In this document: positions 18,859 to 27,700 of the stretch, one piece after another
Layout: every line of letters starts with the position of its first letter
How positions within the stretch are numbered: the stretch's first letter is position 1
Assembly (NCBI GenBank): GCA_009929375.1
Contig: SAAO01000005.1
Location: 61,453 to 125,452 of the forward strand
DNA: 64,000 bases
Direction of reading: 5' to 3'
Source of the DNA: Bacteroidia bacterium
GTDB taxonomy: Bacteria > Bacteroidota > Bacteroidia > Bacteroidales > Paludibacteraceae
Made by a program: the position numbers and the translations under genes
The notes under the pieces: model-generated
What the model saw: the letters and a program-made list of their open reading frames with translations, nothing else
Databases searched by the model: none
Told to the model about the DNA's origin: nothing

Positions 18859-19234
18859 AATTTTTTATGAAATAATTATTTCCTGAGTGCAAATATACAA
18901 TTTCCATGCGGATATTGTTTCTGTTATGTATTCTAAAGCCATATAATTTTTTAGCTAAAATAAATATGTTTTTGGTTGAGAGCCCGGCTTTATTGGATTT
19001 TTACAGTGAAAGATATTTTGATTGTGGTTAAAATGCAATTTTTCAACTGATTTTGCAGAAAACAGATAATGTGTTTAAAATTAGATTAATAAGTTGTTCT
19101 GATTGTGTTTGGAGGTTCAGTAAAAGTTTGTCGAAAAAAGTTTTTTAAATAAATATGGAAGGTGTAAGGCGCAGAATATCAGCGATTAAGCATTACTCGT
19201 GATTTTTGTTTATTGCGAAAAAATGCAACAGGGG
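18859..19234. other. Intergenic region between the CorC-like gene and the tRNA-Lys pair
   Basis: About 400 bases of AT-rich DNA. The -7 element of the minus-strand gene (18890-18897) is at the left end and the tRNA promoter is just past the right end. No open frame of credible composition and no stable hairpin were seen. Confidence 0.55.
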
Positions 19235-19265
19235 TTTGAAATTACGAAAAAAGTCCGTATCTTTG
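19235..19265 (+). promoter_or_regulatory. Promoter of the tandem tRNA-Lys genes
   Basis: TTTG at 19235-19238, a 19-base spacer and TATCTTTG at 19258-19265 are an exact fit to the Bacteroidota housekeeping promoter. It ends 18 bases before the first tRNA. Confidence 0.85.
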
Positions 19266-19283
19266 CAACCGCTTTTCGAAAAA

Positions 19284-19356
19284 GATTCAGTAGCTCAGCA
19301 GGTAGAGCACATCCCTTTTAAGGATGGGGTCCTGGGTTCGAGCCCCAGCTGAATCA
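19284..19356 (+). tRNA. tRNA-Lys (anticodon TTT), first copy
   Basis: 73-base cloverleaf: acceptor stem GATTCAG/CTGAATC with discriminator A, D-stem GCTC/GAGC, anticodon stem CATCC/GGATG around loop CTTTTAA (anticodon TTT), and T-stem CTGGG/CCCAG around TTCGAGC. The 3' CCA is not encoded. Confidence 0.97.
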
Positions 19357-19386
19357 CTTAAAACGAAAGCGGCATACAAAGTTGTT

Positions 19387-19459
19387 GATTCAGTAGCTCA
19401 GCAGGTAGAGCACATCCCTTTTAAGGATGGGGTCCTGGGTTCGAGCCCCAGCTGAATCA
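19387..19459 (+). tRNA. tRNA-Lys (anticodon TTT), second identical copy
   Basis: Base-for-base identical to the copy at 19284-19356, 30 bases downstream, and followed directly by a terminator. The two are likely processed from one precursor. The 3' CCA is not encoded. Confidence 0.97.
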
Positions 19460-19462
19460 CAA

Positions 19463-19500
19463 AAAAAGAGGATATTTCAAACAAAATATCCTCTTTTTAT
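19463..19500 (+). terminator. Terminator of the tRNA-Lys operon
   Basis: 15-bp inverted repeat AAAAAGAGGATATTT (19463-19477) and its complement (19484-19498) with a 6-base loop, ending in a T run. It starts 3 bases after the second tRNA; it may also serve the convergent beta-barrel gene, which ends at 19514. Confidence 0.9.
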
Positions 19501-19513
19501 TTTTCTGCAGAAC

Positions 19514-20074
19514 TTATTTCAGTCGTAACCCGACAGTAAGATTCACCATACCACCATTGCTGATAAGATATTCCATTTGTTCAGAGCCCGATTGATCGTT
19601 ATTTTTGAAAGTGTAACGAATGTCTGTAGTGATAAAACCAAGAATATTTGCTCCAACACCGGCTTCCCAACGCCATGATCCTTCTGTTGTTCCTCCGATT
19701 TCTTTGGTGTAAGTAGGTCCAGTGCTTAGATGACAGCTTATAAGACCGATATCGAGTAGTTTAAACCCAACCATTAACGGAGCCTTGAAGAAATTGATTG
19801 CACTGGAATTGCTGCCGTCAGGTTCACGCATTTTATAGGTTGCAAAATAGGCTTCGGGCTGAAAGTAGAGCTTTTTACCAAATTGCAAAAATCCACCAAT
19901 CTGATAATTTGTTTCGAGTTGGCTGTTGATCTGGTCAAAATTGCGTGTTGAAGTACTCAGGTCGAGACCTATTTTCGGACCATACCAGACATTTTTATCC
20001 TTTTCCTCAGCCCGAAGGCTGTTTGATACAAAGAGCGCTGAAACAATGATCAGCATTATTGTTTTGGCTTTCAT
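19514..20074 (-). CDS. Outer-membrane beta-barrel protein (PorT/OmpW-like)
   Basis: 186 residues from the chosen start MKAKTIMLIIVSALF, which is a signal peptide ending near LRAEE. The rest has alternating hydrophobic/polar strands typical of a small eight-stranded barrel (WYGPKIGLDLSTSTRN, KLYFQPEAYFATYKMRE, GVGANILGFITTDIRYTF, VNLTVGLRLK). The last strand ends at the C-terminus as expected for outer-membrane insertion. A longer frame starts at 20122 but overlaps the upstream gene and would bury the signal peptide. It is 19 bases after the beta-propeller gene and probably co-transcribed with it. Specific function unknown. Confidence 0.8.
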   Translation of the reverse strand: MKAKTIMLIIVSALFVSNSLRAEEKDKNVWYGPKIGLDLSTSTRNFDQINSQLETNYQIGGFLQFGKKLYFQPEAYFATYKMREPDGSNSSAINFFKAPLMVGFKLLDIGLISCHLSTGPTYTKEIGGTTEGSWRWEAGVGANILGFITTDIRYTFKNNDQSGSEQMEYLISNGGMVNLTVGLRLK

Positions 20075-20093
20075 ATGAACTTTATTTTTGAGT

Positions 20094-21404
20094 TTATAGC
20101 ATAGATTTTTGAGAATACTCAATTTTGTAAACCATTACACTGTTACCGCCATCTCCGGATTTTCCCTGTGACGTTACAATGAGGGTTTTTCCATCGCTGC
20201 TAATGTCCATTCCTACAGGATAGCTATCGGCCGGACATTGAGCAACTACTTTCATGTCGCTTGTTCGAACTACAGATATTAAACTTTTGTTGTTTGCAGC
20301 AGCAAAAATATAATTACCGGTAGGGTCGGCTACAATGGTTCGGGCTCCTTCGCCTACAAATGCGCTTTGCCATTTCGTATAGGTTTTATTCTTTTTTCCG
20401 GATTCGTTGAATAGCAAAAGATCTTTCAGATCAGCTTTTTGCACATATCCTGTTTTGTTGATACTCAGATAAAGTTTGCCTTTGCTGATAATGAGATGTC
20501 GCATATTGTTTTTCATTCCAAAAATCGAGCCAATATGCTTTTGGGCATCCACATCGACTACAGCCACGCTGTTGCTTCCCATTTTTCCTACGAGCACGTA
20601 TTTATTATCTGGGGTGAAAACGGTTCCGCGCAGACAATTTCCGCAATTGTTGTCGCGGTCGATGGTGTCGTTCTCTGCAAAATTAAGCGACAGTCTGCGA
20701 TCGATGGCTATGTTTTTCAGATATTTGAAATCGGCCGGATTCTTCGATTGAATATCAATCAGCGCTATGGTGTTATCGCCCCAGTGTGTAACGGCTATAG
20801 TGCGGTTGTCGGGCGAGCATGAAATCATTTTTGGGAGTGGGGCAGTGGGCATTACCCTGACAATAGTATCGGCTTCGGTGTCGATAATGCAAACTGCAGA
20901 AGGGTCAATGGCATTAAGATCGTAAGTGCGGCGATAGTAAGTTACCCAAAGATATTTGCCGTTGTGCGAAAAACAGCTTTCCACCGGCTTCCCACTGAAA
21001 TAATTCAGATTTTTATCTTTTGTGCGGTATTTGTAATCGAAATAATCGGTTTCTTTGAAAAGATACTGGTTTGATGCATTAAATACATGCGGAATTGATT
21101 TCAATAGTTTAAAATCGGACAGACGATAAACCGAAGTACGGCAGCCTTCAAGTGAATGTACGTAAAATTTGTCGCTCTGGTCGAGAATATTGACCGACTT
21201 TGGTGAGTTGATAGTGGTATCAAATCTGTCGCTTGAATGTACGGTTTTTTTGTTGTATTGCTGAAAACGCTGAACGAGTTTCAGTTTTATTTCTGCATTA
21301 GCAGGTATGGAAGCTGTGTTTATCTCAATACGTTGTACCTGAGCAGTTATAAGCAGATTTATTGCAAATAGTAAAGCGCAAAGTGAAAGAAATTTTCTTT
21401 TCAT
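20094..21404 (-). CDS. Secreted YncE/YVTN-like beta-propeller protein
   Basis: 436 residues with a signal peptide (MKRKFLSLCALLFAINLLITAQ). Repeated ~40-50-residue blades are visible: HNGKYLWVTYYRR, PDNRTIAVTHWGDNTIALIDIQ, PDNKYVLVGKMGSNSVAVVDVD, PTGNYIFAAANNKSLISVVR and SDGKTLIVTSQGKSGDGGNSV. These match the YVTN/YncE seven-bladed propeller pattern. The N-terminal ~50 residues are a separate small beta region. A NCGNC motif in the middle could form a disulphide or bind metal. A -7 element (TACCTTTG, minus strand 21432-21425) lies 21 bases before the ATG. Substrate unknown. Confidence 0.83.
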   Translation of the reverse strand: MKRKFLSLCALLFAINLLITAQVQRIEINTASIPANAEIKLKLVQRFQQYNKKTVHSSDRFDTTINSPKSVNILDQSDKFYVHSLEGCRTSVYRLSDFKLLKSIPHVFNASNQYLFKETDYFDYKYRTKDKNLNYFSGKPVESCFSHNGKYLWVTYYRRTYDLNAIDPSAVCIIDTEADTIVRVMPTAPLPKMISCSPDNRTIAVTHWGDNTIALIDIQSKNPADFKYLKNIAIDRRLSLNFAENDTIDRDNNCGNCLRGTVFTPDNKYVLVGKMGSNSVAVVDVDAQKHIGSIFGMKNNMRHLIISKGKLYLSINKTGYVQKADLKDLLLFNESGKKNKTYTKWQSAFVGEGARTIVADPTGNYIFAAANNKSLISVVRTSDMKVVAQCPADSYPVGMDISSDGKTLIVTSQGKSGDGGNSVMVYKIEYSQKSML

Positions 21405-21504
21405 TGAATAGTATTATATTTTTGCAAAGGTAAAAATAATTCTCAATTTACGAATGCTAAAGTGATAAATTTCAATTGTTTAAGTTTTTTAATTGAATTG
21501 TTTG

Positions 21505-21542
21505 AACAACTCAGGATATTCAACCTGACTACCCGAGTTGTT
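21505..21542 (-). terminator. Possible terminator of the small membrane protein gene
   Basis: Inverted repeat AACAACTC (21505-21512) and GAGTTGTT (21535-21542), extended by CC/GG after a bulge, ~20 bases past the minus-strand stop. The T-tail is weak. Confidence 0.45.
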
Positions 21543-21562
21543 TTATATGTTCAAAATGAGTA

Positions 21563-22099
21563 TTATTCGGAATCCTTGTTGTCATTTACGGCTTTCTGCT
21601 CAATAAATGAAGTGATTTTTCCGGAGTTTGTGATTAGTGCATAGCCCAGAATCCCTTTTACAAAATAGAAAATGATCCAGACTGTCGACTGTTGTTCGTT
21701 CATTATGTTTTTGAACTGAAAGAACGTAAATATCTGTTTGCAAAGTTCAGGAAGGCTGTCGATGATAAGCAGGGCTCCTGTTATAATAATGGCAATATTC
21801 AGAACGTGTTTTAGTTGAAAACTCAAATTGATTTTGTCTTCGTCAAAGCCTTTATCTAATTGAAGCGTTTTTATAAGCCAATCAGTTTTAAATACAAACA
21901 ACCACAAAATAAAGAAATAGAAAATTAAAGTAGTGACTATTGTAAAGGCTGTAATCAGTAGCGTGTTAGCATTCCCCTGATTGTAAGCATATAGTGAGGA
22001 GATAGTGGTGGTAGATTGTAATACAATGGATAAGCCATTTATAACCAAAGATATACCAATTATTTTTAAAATGATAAGCCAAAATGTTCTGATGTTCAT
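21563..22099 (-). CDS. Four-helix integral membrane protein, function unknown
   Basis: 178 residues with four clear hydrophobic segments at about 8-28 (FWLIILKIIGISLVI), 46-72 (LLITAFTIVTTLIFYFFILW), 96-116 (LNIAIIITGALLIID) and 140-158 (VWIIFYFVKGILGYALI). The short C-terminal tail is charged (VNDNKDSE). No motif is recognised. It is flanked by intergenic gaps on both sides and is probably transcribed alone. Confidence 0.72.
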   Translation of the reverse strand: MNIRTFWLIILKIIGISLVINGLSIVLQSTTTISSLYAYNQGNANTLLITAFTIVTTLIFYFFILWLFVFKTDWLIKTLQLDKGFDEDKINLSFQLKHVLNIAIIITGALLIIDSLPELCKQIFTFFQFKNIMNEQQSTVWIIFYFVKGILGYALITNSGKITSFIEQKAVNDNKDSE

Positions 22100-22231
22100 A
22101 TAAGTATTGATTTGTGGTTGTTAACAGTGCAAAAATACGAAAATATTTCACAGATACAACTTCGGACAAATATTGGACGAAACAAAAGTGTTCACAGAAA
22201 TATCTCTAAAGATACGGAAAGCAAACCTGTA

Positions 22232-22272
22232 TAAAAAAACTCCGGAGCTTAATGAGAATTAAACTCCGGAGT
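22232..22272 (-). terminator. Terminator at the end of the dcw-ftsZ-yqeY transcript
   Basis: ACTCCGGAG (22239-22247) pairs with CTCCGGAGT (22264-22272); an inner TTAAT/ATTAA stem closes on a GAGA tetraloop. On the minus strand it is followed by a run of T (A run at 22232-22239). It lies ~24 bases past the yqeY stop and marks the end of the long division/cell-wall transcript. Confidence 0.88.
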
Positions 22273-22295
22273 ATATTTGTTTTGGTCGGACTATC

Positions 22296-22751
22296 TTATT
22301 TGTTCAGCAATGCTTTTACTTTTTCAGAAATAAGACGACCTTCGGTTTTGCCTGCAAGTTGCTTTGTTGCAACTCCCATAACCTTACCCATGTCCTGCGG
22401 TCCGTTTGCACCTACCTGAGCGATAATGGCAGCTACAGCAGATTCAAGATCAGCATCGCTCATTTGAGCAGGCAGATAACGTTCGATGACAGCAGCTTCG
22501 GCCAGTTCGTTTTCGGCCAGTTCGGGACGGTTTTGTTCCTTGTAGATTTGAGCAGATTCCTTGCGTTGTTTCTGCATCTTTTGAAGAATCTTTATTGCAG
22601 CTTCATCGCTTAGGTTGCCATCGCCTCCTTTGGCTGTTTTGGCTTCCAGAAACTCTTTTTTTATGCCCCGCAATGCTTCCAGAGTTACTTTTTCACGGGC
22701 AAGCATTGCTGTTTTTATATCGGCGCTTATTTGATCAAATAGTTCATTCAT
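22296..22751 (-). CDS. yqeY: GatB/YqeY domain protein
   Basis: 151 residues, the normal size of stand-alone YqeY proteins, which resemble the tRNA-binding tail of GatB. Visible landmarks are the N-terminal MNELFDQISADIKTAMLAR, the middle KQRKESAQIYKEQNRPELAENE and the C-terminal MGKVMGVATKQLAGKTEGR. It starts 20 bases after ftsZ and ends just before a strong terminator, so it is the last gene of the dcw transcript. The family is often found near cell-division or rpsU/dnaG genes; its exact role is unclear. Confidence 0.93.
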   Translation of the reverse strand: MNELFDQISADIKTAMLAREKVTLEALRGIKKEFLEAKTAKGGDGNLSDEAAIKILQKMQKQRKESAQIYKEQNRPELAENELAEAAVIERYLPAQMSDADLESAVAAIIAQVGANGPQDMGKVMGVATKQLAGKTEGRLISEKVKALLNK

Positions 22752-22771
22752 AATTTTCTTATTATAAAAAG

Positions 22772-24085
22772 TTACTTTTTAAATTTACGGAACCAGGCCG
22801 GAGTGTTTTCCAGCTTTTTAAGCTCGTTGTCGTCTTCGAGATCGTCGAGCGAAATTACCGGAAGATCATCCTCTTCGTCAAGAGGCAATTGCGGCTCCAT
22901 TACTTCGGGTTGTTTTTTACCGTAATACTGGTTCATTGCTTTTTTTATCTCATCTTCCTCCTCTGTTTTTTCTTCTGGTTCAGCTTTTTCAGGAATGAGA
23001 TTTTGTATTGCCGACGCCACATCCTGAATTATGTTGGTCTTAGGTTGTGGAGCTGGTGCGCTTTTAGCAATGTTTTTAACGGCAGAAGCAGGCATTCCTG
23101 GAATGTCGCTCACATCATAGCCAGTGGCAATAATGGTGATTTTTACGTTGTCGCCAAGACTGTCGTCAAATGTGGCACCCCAGATAACCTGAACGTTATC
23201 GCCCACTTTATTCATAAAGTCATGAATTTGCTGAACCTCTTCCATCTTAATCTGATTGGTAGTTGAGCAATACAGACTCAGTAATACCTTGCTGGCTCCA
23301 CTCACATCATTGGTGTTGAGTAATGGTGAGTTCAGAGCATCTTCAATGGCTTTGGTGATACGTTTTTCGCCCGAAGCAAAGCCTGTGTTCATAATGGCCA
23401 CATTTCCATCTTTCATGATGCTGTACACATCGGCAAAGTCGGTGTTGATATAGCCCGGCACAGTAATAATTTCGGCAATACCTCTGGCCGCATTTGTCAG
23501 CACATCGTCGGCTTTGGCAAATGCATTCGAAAGTTCAAGATCAGGATAAATTTCTTTGAGTTTTTCGTTGTTAATTACCAGAATAGCATCCACATGTTCG
23601 CTAAGGGCTGCAACGCCTTCGAGGGCTTGTTTGATTTTCAGATTTCCTTCGAAAGCAAATGGAATAGTGACAATACCAACTGTAAGAATGCCAAGATCGT
23701 GTGCAGCTTTGGCTACCACAGGCGATGCGCCAGTACCGGTTCCTCCACCCATTCCTGCAGTGATAAATACCATTTTTGTATTATCCTGAAGGATAGCCTG
23801 AATTTTTTCAATCGATTCTTCGGCAGCTTCACGTGCTACTGAAGGATTTCCACCCGCACCAAGCCCTGCAGTGGTGTCGATTCCTAACTGTATTTTTGTG
23901 GGTACAGGCGATTTTATAAGTGCCTGATTGTCGGTATTGCAAACAACAAACGACACATCGGTAATTCCCTGGCGATACATATGGTTCACGGCGTTTCCGC
24001 CACCGCCTCCCACACCAATAACCTTAATGATAGAGGTGTCGACCAGCGGAAGTTCGAGTGGCAAACTGTCTTCTAAATATCCCAT
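22772..24085 (-). CDS. ftsZ: Cell division protein FtsZ
   Basis: Tubulin-like GTPase that forms the Z ring. It is 437 residues. The N-terminal GTP-binding start VIGVGGGGGNAVNHM is at 22-36, NTDNQAL at 50-56, and the tubulin signature GGGTGTG at 113-119. The T7 synergy-loop region follows in NTDFADVYSIMKDG. After the core (~to residue 335) comes a long acidic linker (EEKTEEEDEIKK) and the conserved C-terminal peptide NTPAWFRKFKK that contacts FtsA. It starts 53 bases after ftsA. Confidence 0.98.
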   Translation of the reverse strand: MGYLEDSLPLELPLVDTSIIKVIGVGGGGGNAVNHMYRQGITDVSFVVCNTDNQALIKSPVPTKIQLGIDTTAGLGAGGNPSVAREAAEESIEKIQAILQDNTKMVFITAGMGGGTGTGASPVVAKAAHDLGILTVGIVTIPFAFEGNLKIKQALEGVAALSEHVDAILVINNEKLKEIYPDLELSNAFAKADDVLTNAARGIAEIITVPGYINTDFADVYSIMKDGNVAIMNTGFASGEKRITKAIEDALNSPLLNTNDVSGASKVLLSLYCSTTNQIKMEEVQQIHDFMNKVGDNVQVIWGATFDDSLGDNVKITIIATGYDVSDIPGMPASAVKNIAKSAPAPQPKTNIIQDVASAIQNLIPEKAEPEEKTEEEDEIKKAMNQYYGKKQPEVMEPQLPLDEEDDLPVISLDDLEDDNELKKLENTPAWFRKFKK

Positions 24086-24138
24086 ATTGATTTATATCTT
24101 GATTTAAATTTGATTAAAAAATAATGTATTCGAAAGCT

Positions 24139-25404
24139 TCAATTCATGTCGTTGTTGTCGCTAAAAAAATCTAAAAGACCTTTTGTAATTCTTTCTTTGA
24201 TTCCTTTTTTGGGAATTTTTGGTTCTTTTATTTTCTTTTTCTTCTCTTCTTCCTTCGGGTGAAGTTTCCGGTACTCGTCGGTAAGCAGAATGGTTCCTGC
24301 CAGTTGCGAGAGGATGGGATCAAGAAAAACCGGATTGTTTGTATCGCTTAACCAATCGGTATGATGTCCTGTGCGGGCATAAGTACCGGTACGTTCATTG
24401 ATATATTCAATAATATTCTTCACACGTGCACCACCACCGGTGATAATAATGCCACCTTCGAGTCTGTCGGGGAAATTTTTAATGGCATTAAACAGAGGCT
24501 GTGTAATTTCGTCGAGTCGGGCTTCAATAATTGTGGCCAGAAATTCAGTTGATATTTTTACAGGTTTGCTGTCAGGAATTACAGACGGTATCTGTATCAA
24601 AACCGGGTTGTCGATCATGCTCACAAGTGCTGACCCGCGAAGACATTTGATTTTCTCGGCATGTTCTTCAGAAATGCCAAGTTCCATAATATCGCGGGTA
24701 ATATTTTTGCCTCCCAAAGGTGAAACAATCAGTTTTTGCAAAGAGCCCTTGTTGTATATACCCAAAGTGGTGGTAGAAGCACCAAAGTTTATCAAAGCAC
24801 AACCCGTTTCACGTTCTTCTTCTTCGAGAACAGCTGTGGAAAGTGCTTCTATAGCAGTTACAGTGTGTTCTACCTTCAGACCTGTACGGTCGAAGCAGCG
24901 TTCAACGCCATGTTCAATCAGCGCGCTTCCGTAAATAATTGTGTATTTTCCACTGATTTGTGTTCCTTTCTGACCTACAGGATCATCGTGTTTTACGCCA
25001 TCGAGTTCGTACGAAACAGGAATCACATCGTAAACTGCGATATTTTCGCCTTTTACTTTATTTCCGGCTTCTTCGAGCATTTCGCCGAGCAATTGTTCCG
25101 ATACAATTTTACTTGCATCCACAAAGCGGTTTACAGTTACCGGATGACTTTTCATGCTTCGTCCGTTTACCGAAACAGCAATCTGCTCAATGTCTTCAAT
25201 AATTCGTGCACTGTTCTGAGCAAGTTTTACGACTTCATTTACCTTGAATGCAGCACCCGAAACCTGCTCCACAATTCCATGTTTTACATCATCTGCGGCT
25301 TTTGATTCTACAGCCAGAATTTTCAGCGCACCATCATTTTGTACCTCTGCTATCATGGCTGAGATTCGTGAACTTCCTAAATCAATTGCTACATATTTAT
25401 TCAT
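24139..25404 (-). CDS. ftsA: Cell division protein FtsA
   Basis: Actin-fold protein that tethers FtsZ to the membrane. It is 421 residues. The N-terminal phosphate-1 loop (VAIDLGSSRISAMIAEV) is at 4-20, the 1C/SHS2 subdomain at about 85-165, the phosphate-2 region at GCALINFGASTTTLGIY and the adenosine motif at GGIIITGGGARVKNI. After a Lys/Glu-rich linker the C-terminus carries the expected amphipathic membrane-targeting helix (IKERITKGLLDFFSDN). It starts 2 bases after ftsQ and precedes ftsZ. Confidence 0.97.
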   Translation of the reverse strand: MNKYVAIDLGSSRISAMIAEVQNDGALKILAVESKAADDVKHGIVEQVSGAAFKVNEVVKLAQNSARIIEDIEQIAVSVNGRSMKSHPVTVNRFVDASKIVSEQLLGEMLEEAGNKVKGENIAVYDVIPVSYELDGVKHDDPVGQKGTQISGKYTIIYGSALIEHGVERCFDRTGLKVEHTVTAIEALSTAVLEEEERETGCALINFGASTTTLGIYNKGSLQKLIVSPLGGKNITRDIMELGISEEHAEKIKCLRGSALVSMIDNPVLIQIPSVIPDSKPVKISTEFLATIIEARLDEITQPLFNAIKNFPDRLEGGIIITGGGARVKNIIEYINERTGTYARTGHHTDWLSDTNNPVFLDPILSQLAGTILLTDEYRKLHPKEEEKKKKIKEPKIPKKGIKERITKGLLDFFSDNNDMN

Positions 25405-25406
25405 TC

Positions 25407-26222
25407 TTATAATGCTTTTACAACAGTACTGTCGTTTTGTTGTTCTATCTGTTTTGTCGTATGCGGTTGGGCTGTATTACGTTTGCAGACTATCTGGTTT
25501 TTGTATTGTAAATCAATGACTTTGTAATGGTTCCACCCCATTATATTAAACCCTTTTTTGTATAAATAATACAGATTATCGAGTTTTTCGGCATAATTAT
25601 CTAGTTTGCCAAGTATTATCACAGCGTCACCCACACGCGGTATCAGTTCAATTTTTTGATCTTCGCGAACGTATATCTGTTCAATCTGAGCATCCCAAAA
25701 TTCGTTGTTTGCAATGTAATCGACAAAATCGAACAAATGCTCAGTTACAAAAGTTTTTGTCACACGCCCCGATACTACAGGCACATACACTGCGTTGTTG
25801 AGCGAAACCGGAAATATCTTTTTATCGGCGTCGACATAAAAATTCTCTTTCCCTGAAATGATAAAACGGGGAATGCGTTGCTGAACATTCAGGTAAATAA
25901 TGCCGGAGGGTGTTTTATAGCATTCAACAGATTTAATCATAGGATTACGCAAAAGTTCCTTTTCAATCGATTCGGTTTTGATGCGTTTGTAAGTTTTGCC
26001 AATGGGATTCAGATTCTTGCCTTCCAGTAAACCCGCAATTTCAGATTGCGAAATTAGTTGAATTTTTTCTTTATCCAATAAATTTATTTCTAAATTTCTG
26101 CAAACAACTCCTCTGTCGATGCTTGAAAATGACCATATCGCGAATGTAACATATCCCACCACAAGTATAATGCCTGTAATGATAAATGCCAGTGCGATTC
26201 GGGAAATTTTCTTTTTAGCCAT
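25407..26222 (-). CDS. ftsQ: Cell division protein FtsQ/DivIB
   Basis: Single-pass divisome protein, 271 residues. A short cytoplasmic start (MAKKKISR) and one membrane segment (~8-33, IALAFIITGIILVVGYVTFAIW) are followed by a POTRA-like domain (~40-115; SQSEIAGLLEGKNLNPIG and MIKSVECYKTPSGIIYLNVQQRIP) and the beta domain with KLDNLYYLYKKGF. The start codon overlaps the murC stop by one base. Sequence conservation in this family is low, but gene order between murC and ftsA makes the call firm. Confidence 0.94.
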   Translation of the reverse strand: MAKKKISRIALAFIITGIILVVGYVTFAIWSFSSIDRGVVCRNLEINLLDKEKIQLISQSEIAGLLEGKNLNPIGKTYKRIKTESIEKELLRNPMIKSVECYKTPSGIIYLNVQQRIPRFIISGKENFYVDADKKIFPVSLNNAVYVPVVSGRVTKTFVTEHLFDFVDYIANNEFWDAQIEQIYVREDQKIELIPRVGDAVIILGKLDNYAEKLDNLYYLYKKGFNIMGWNHYKVIDLQYKNQIVCKRNTAQPHTTKQIEQQNDSTVVKAL

Positions 26223-27646
26223 TATTCTGCAATTGTTTCCAAATGTTCTTCCTTTTCTTCTTTTGAAGCTGCCTGATGTTGCTTGCGGAGTTCGTCTCTG
26301 ATGATAGGTACAAGTCTGTCAATATCGCCGGCACCAAAAGTAACCACAACATCAAGATCGCGTTTTTTGAGTTCGGAAATAACGTCTTCTTTGCTGTAGA
26401 TATTCTTATCAGCAAGTTTTACTTCTTTCAGAATTATCTCAGATGTTACACCCGGAATCGGCAACTCGCGGGCAGGATAGATGTCGAGCAAAAGTAATTC
26501 ATCAAGGCCGGAAAGGGCTTCGGCAAATTCACTTGCAAAATCGCGTGTGCGGCTGAACAAATGTGGCTGAAAAATTCCGGTTATCTTTCTGTCGGGGAAA
26601 AGACTTCTGATCGATGCAATACTGGCTTTCAGTTCGCTTGGATGATGAGCATAATCGTCCATGTAAACCGTTTTTTCCGATTTGAAAACGGTGTTGAAAC
26701 GACGGTGAATTCCTGAAAATGACGAAATGCCAACTCTGAGTTCTTCCGCTGTTACGCCATTTAGCCATGCCAGAGCCATTGCAGCTACGCTGTTTTCCAC
26801 ATTTATACGAACCGGAACGCCCAAACGTACATCGGCAATGCGATCGGTGGGAGTCACAAAATCGAAGCGGATTTCTCCTTTGTCGAAACGAATATTTTCA
26901 GCATGAAAATCACCACCTTCATCCATTGAATATGTATAAAGCTTAACGCCTTTTTGCAAAACAGGATTTACATTTACCCCTTTACGCATGATAAGTGCAC
27001 CGCCCGGTTTGATGAGCGATGTAAAATGCTCAAAACTCTCCCGAAAAGCTTCAGCTGTTTCGTAAATATCGAGATGATCGGCATCCGCAGAGGTAATTAC
27101 AGCCATGTATGGCGAAAGCTGATGAAACGAACGGTCGTATTCGTCGGCCTCGATGACTACATAATTGCTGTCTTTCGAAAGTAAAAGGTTGGTGTTGTAA
27201 TTATTCGAAATGCCACCAAGAAAAGCGCTACACATAACTTGCGACTGATAAAGCAGATGTGCTGTGATAGTGGAGGTAGTGGTTTTGCCATGTGTGCCGG
27301 CAATGCAAATTCCTTTGTTTTGTCGTGTGATATTGCCGAGTACCTGTGCACGTTTCAATATTTCGTAGTTGTTTTCTCTGAAATATTGTAACTGCGGATG
27401 GTTTTCCGGAATGGCCGGAGTAAGTACAATAAGTGTACTTTTAGGATATCTGAAATCGGCCGGAATGCATGATACAGCATCCTCGAAGCATATTTTTATA
27501 CCTTCGGTTTCGAGATCGTCAGTCAGTTTTGAGCTGCTGCGGTCGTAGCCACCCACCTGAAAACCTTTTGTGTTGAAATATCGGGCCAAAGCACTCATGC
27601 CTATTCCGCCAATACCCAGAAAATAATATCTTGTAAATTTATTCAT
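26222..27646 (-). CDS. murC: UDP-N-acetylmuramate--L-alanine ligase
   Basis: Adds L-Ala to UDP-MurNAc, the first step of the peptidoglycan stem peptide. It is 474 residues. The N-terminal UDP-binding loop FLGIGGIGMSALA is at 9-21, the ATP loop CIAGTHGKTTTSTITAHLL near 113-131, and DEYDRSFHQLSP follows. The DDYAHHPSELKA motif in the central/C-terminal part is typical of MurC. The C-terminus extends with a charged tail (KQHQAASKEEKEEHLET). It is 54 bases after murG. Confidence 0.97.
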   Translation of the reverse strand: MNKFTRYYFLGIGGIGMSALARYFNTKGFQVGGYDRSSSKLTDDLETEGIKICFEDAVSCIPADFRYPKSTLIVLTPAIPENHPQLQYFRENNYEILKRAQVLGNITRQNKGICIAGTHGKTTTSTITAHLLYQSQVMCSAFLGGISNNYNTNLLLSKDSNYVVIEADEYDRSFHQLSPYMAVITSADADHLDIYETAEAFRESFEHFTSLIKPGGALIMRKGVNVNPVLQKGVKLYTYSMDEGGDFHAENIRFDKGEIRFDFVTPTDRIADVRLGVPVRINVENSVAAMALAWLNGVTAEELRVGISSFSGIHRRFNTVFKSEKTVYMDDYAHHPSELKASIASIRSLFPDRKITGIFQPHLFSRTRDFASEFAEALSGLDELLLLDIYPARELPIPGVTSEIILKEVKLADKNIYSKEDVISELKKRDLDVVVTFGAGDIDRLVPIIRDELRKQHQAASKEEKEEHLETIAE

Positions 27647-27700
27647 GTTCTTTTTTGTACAATCAGTTGTAAATAAACAGTTCTTCAGTGTGTCGGTAAG

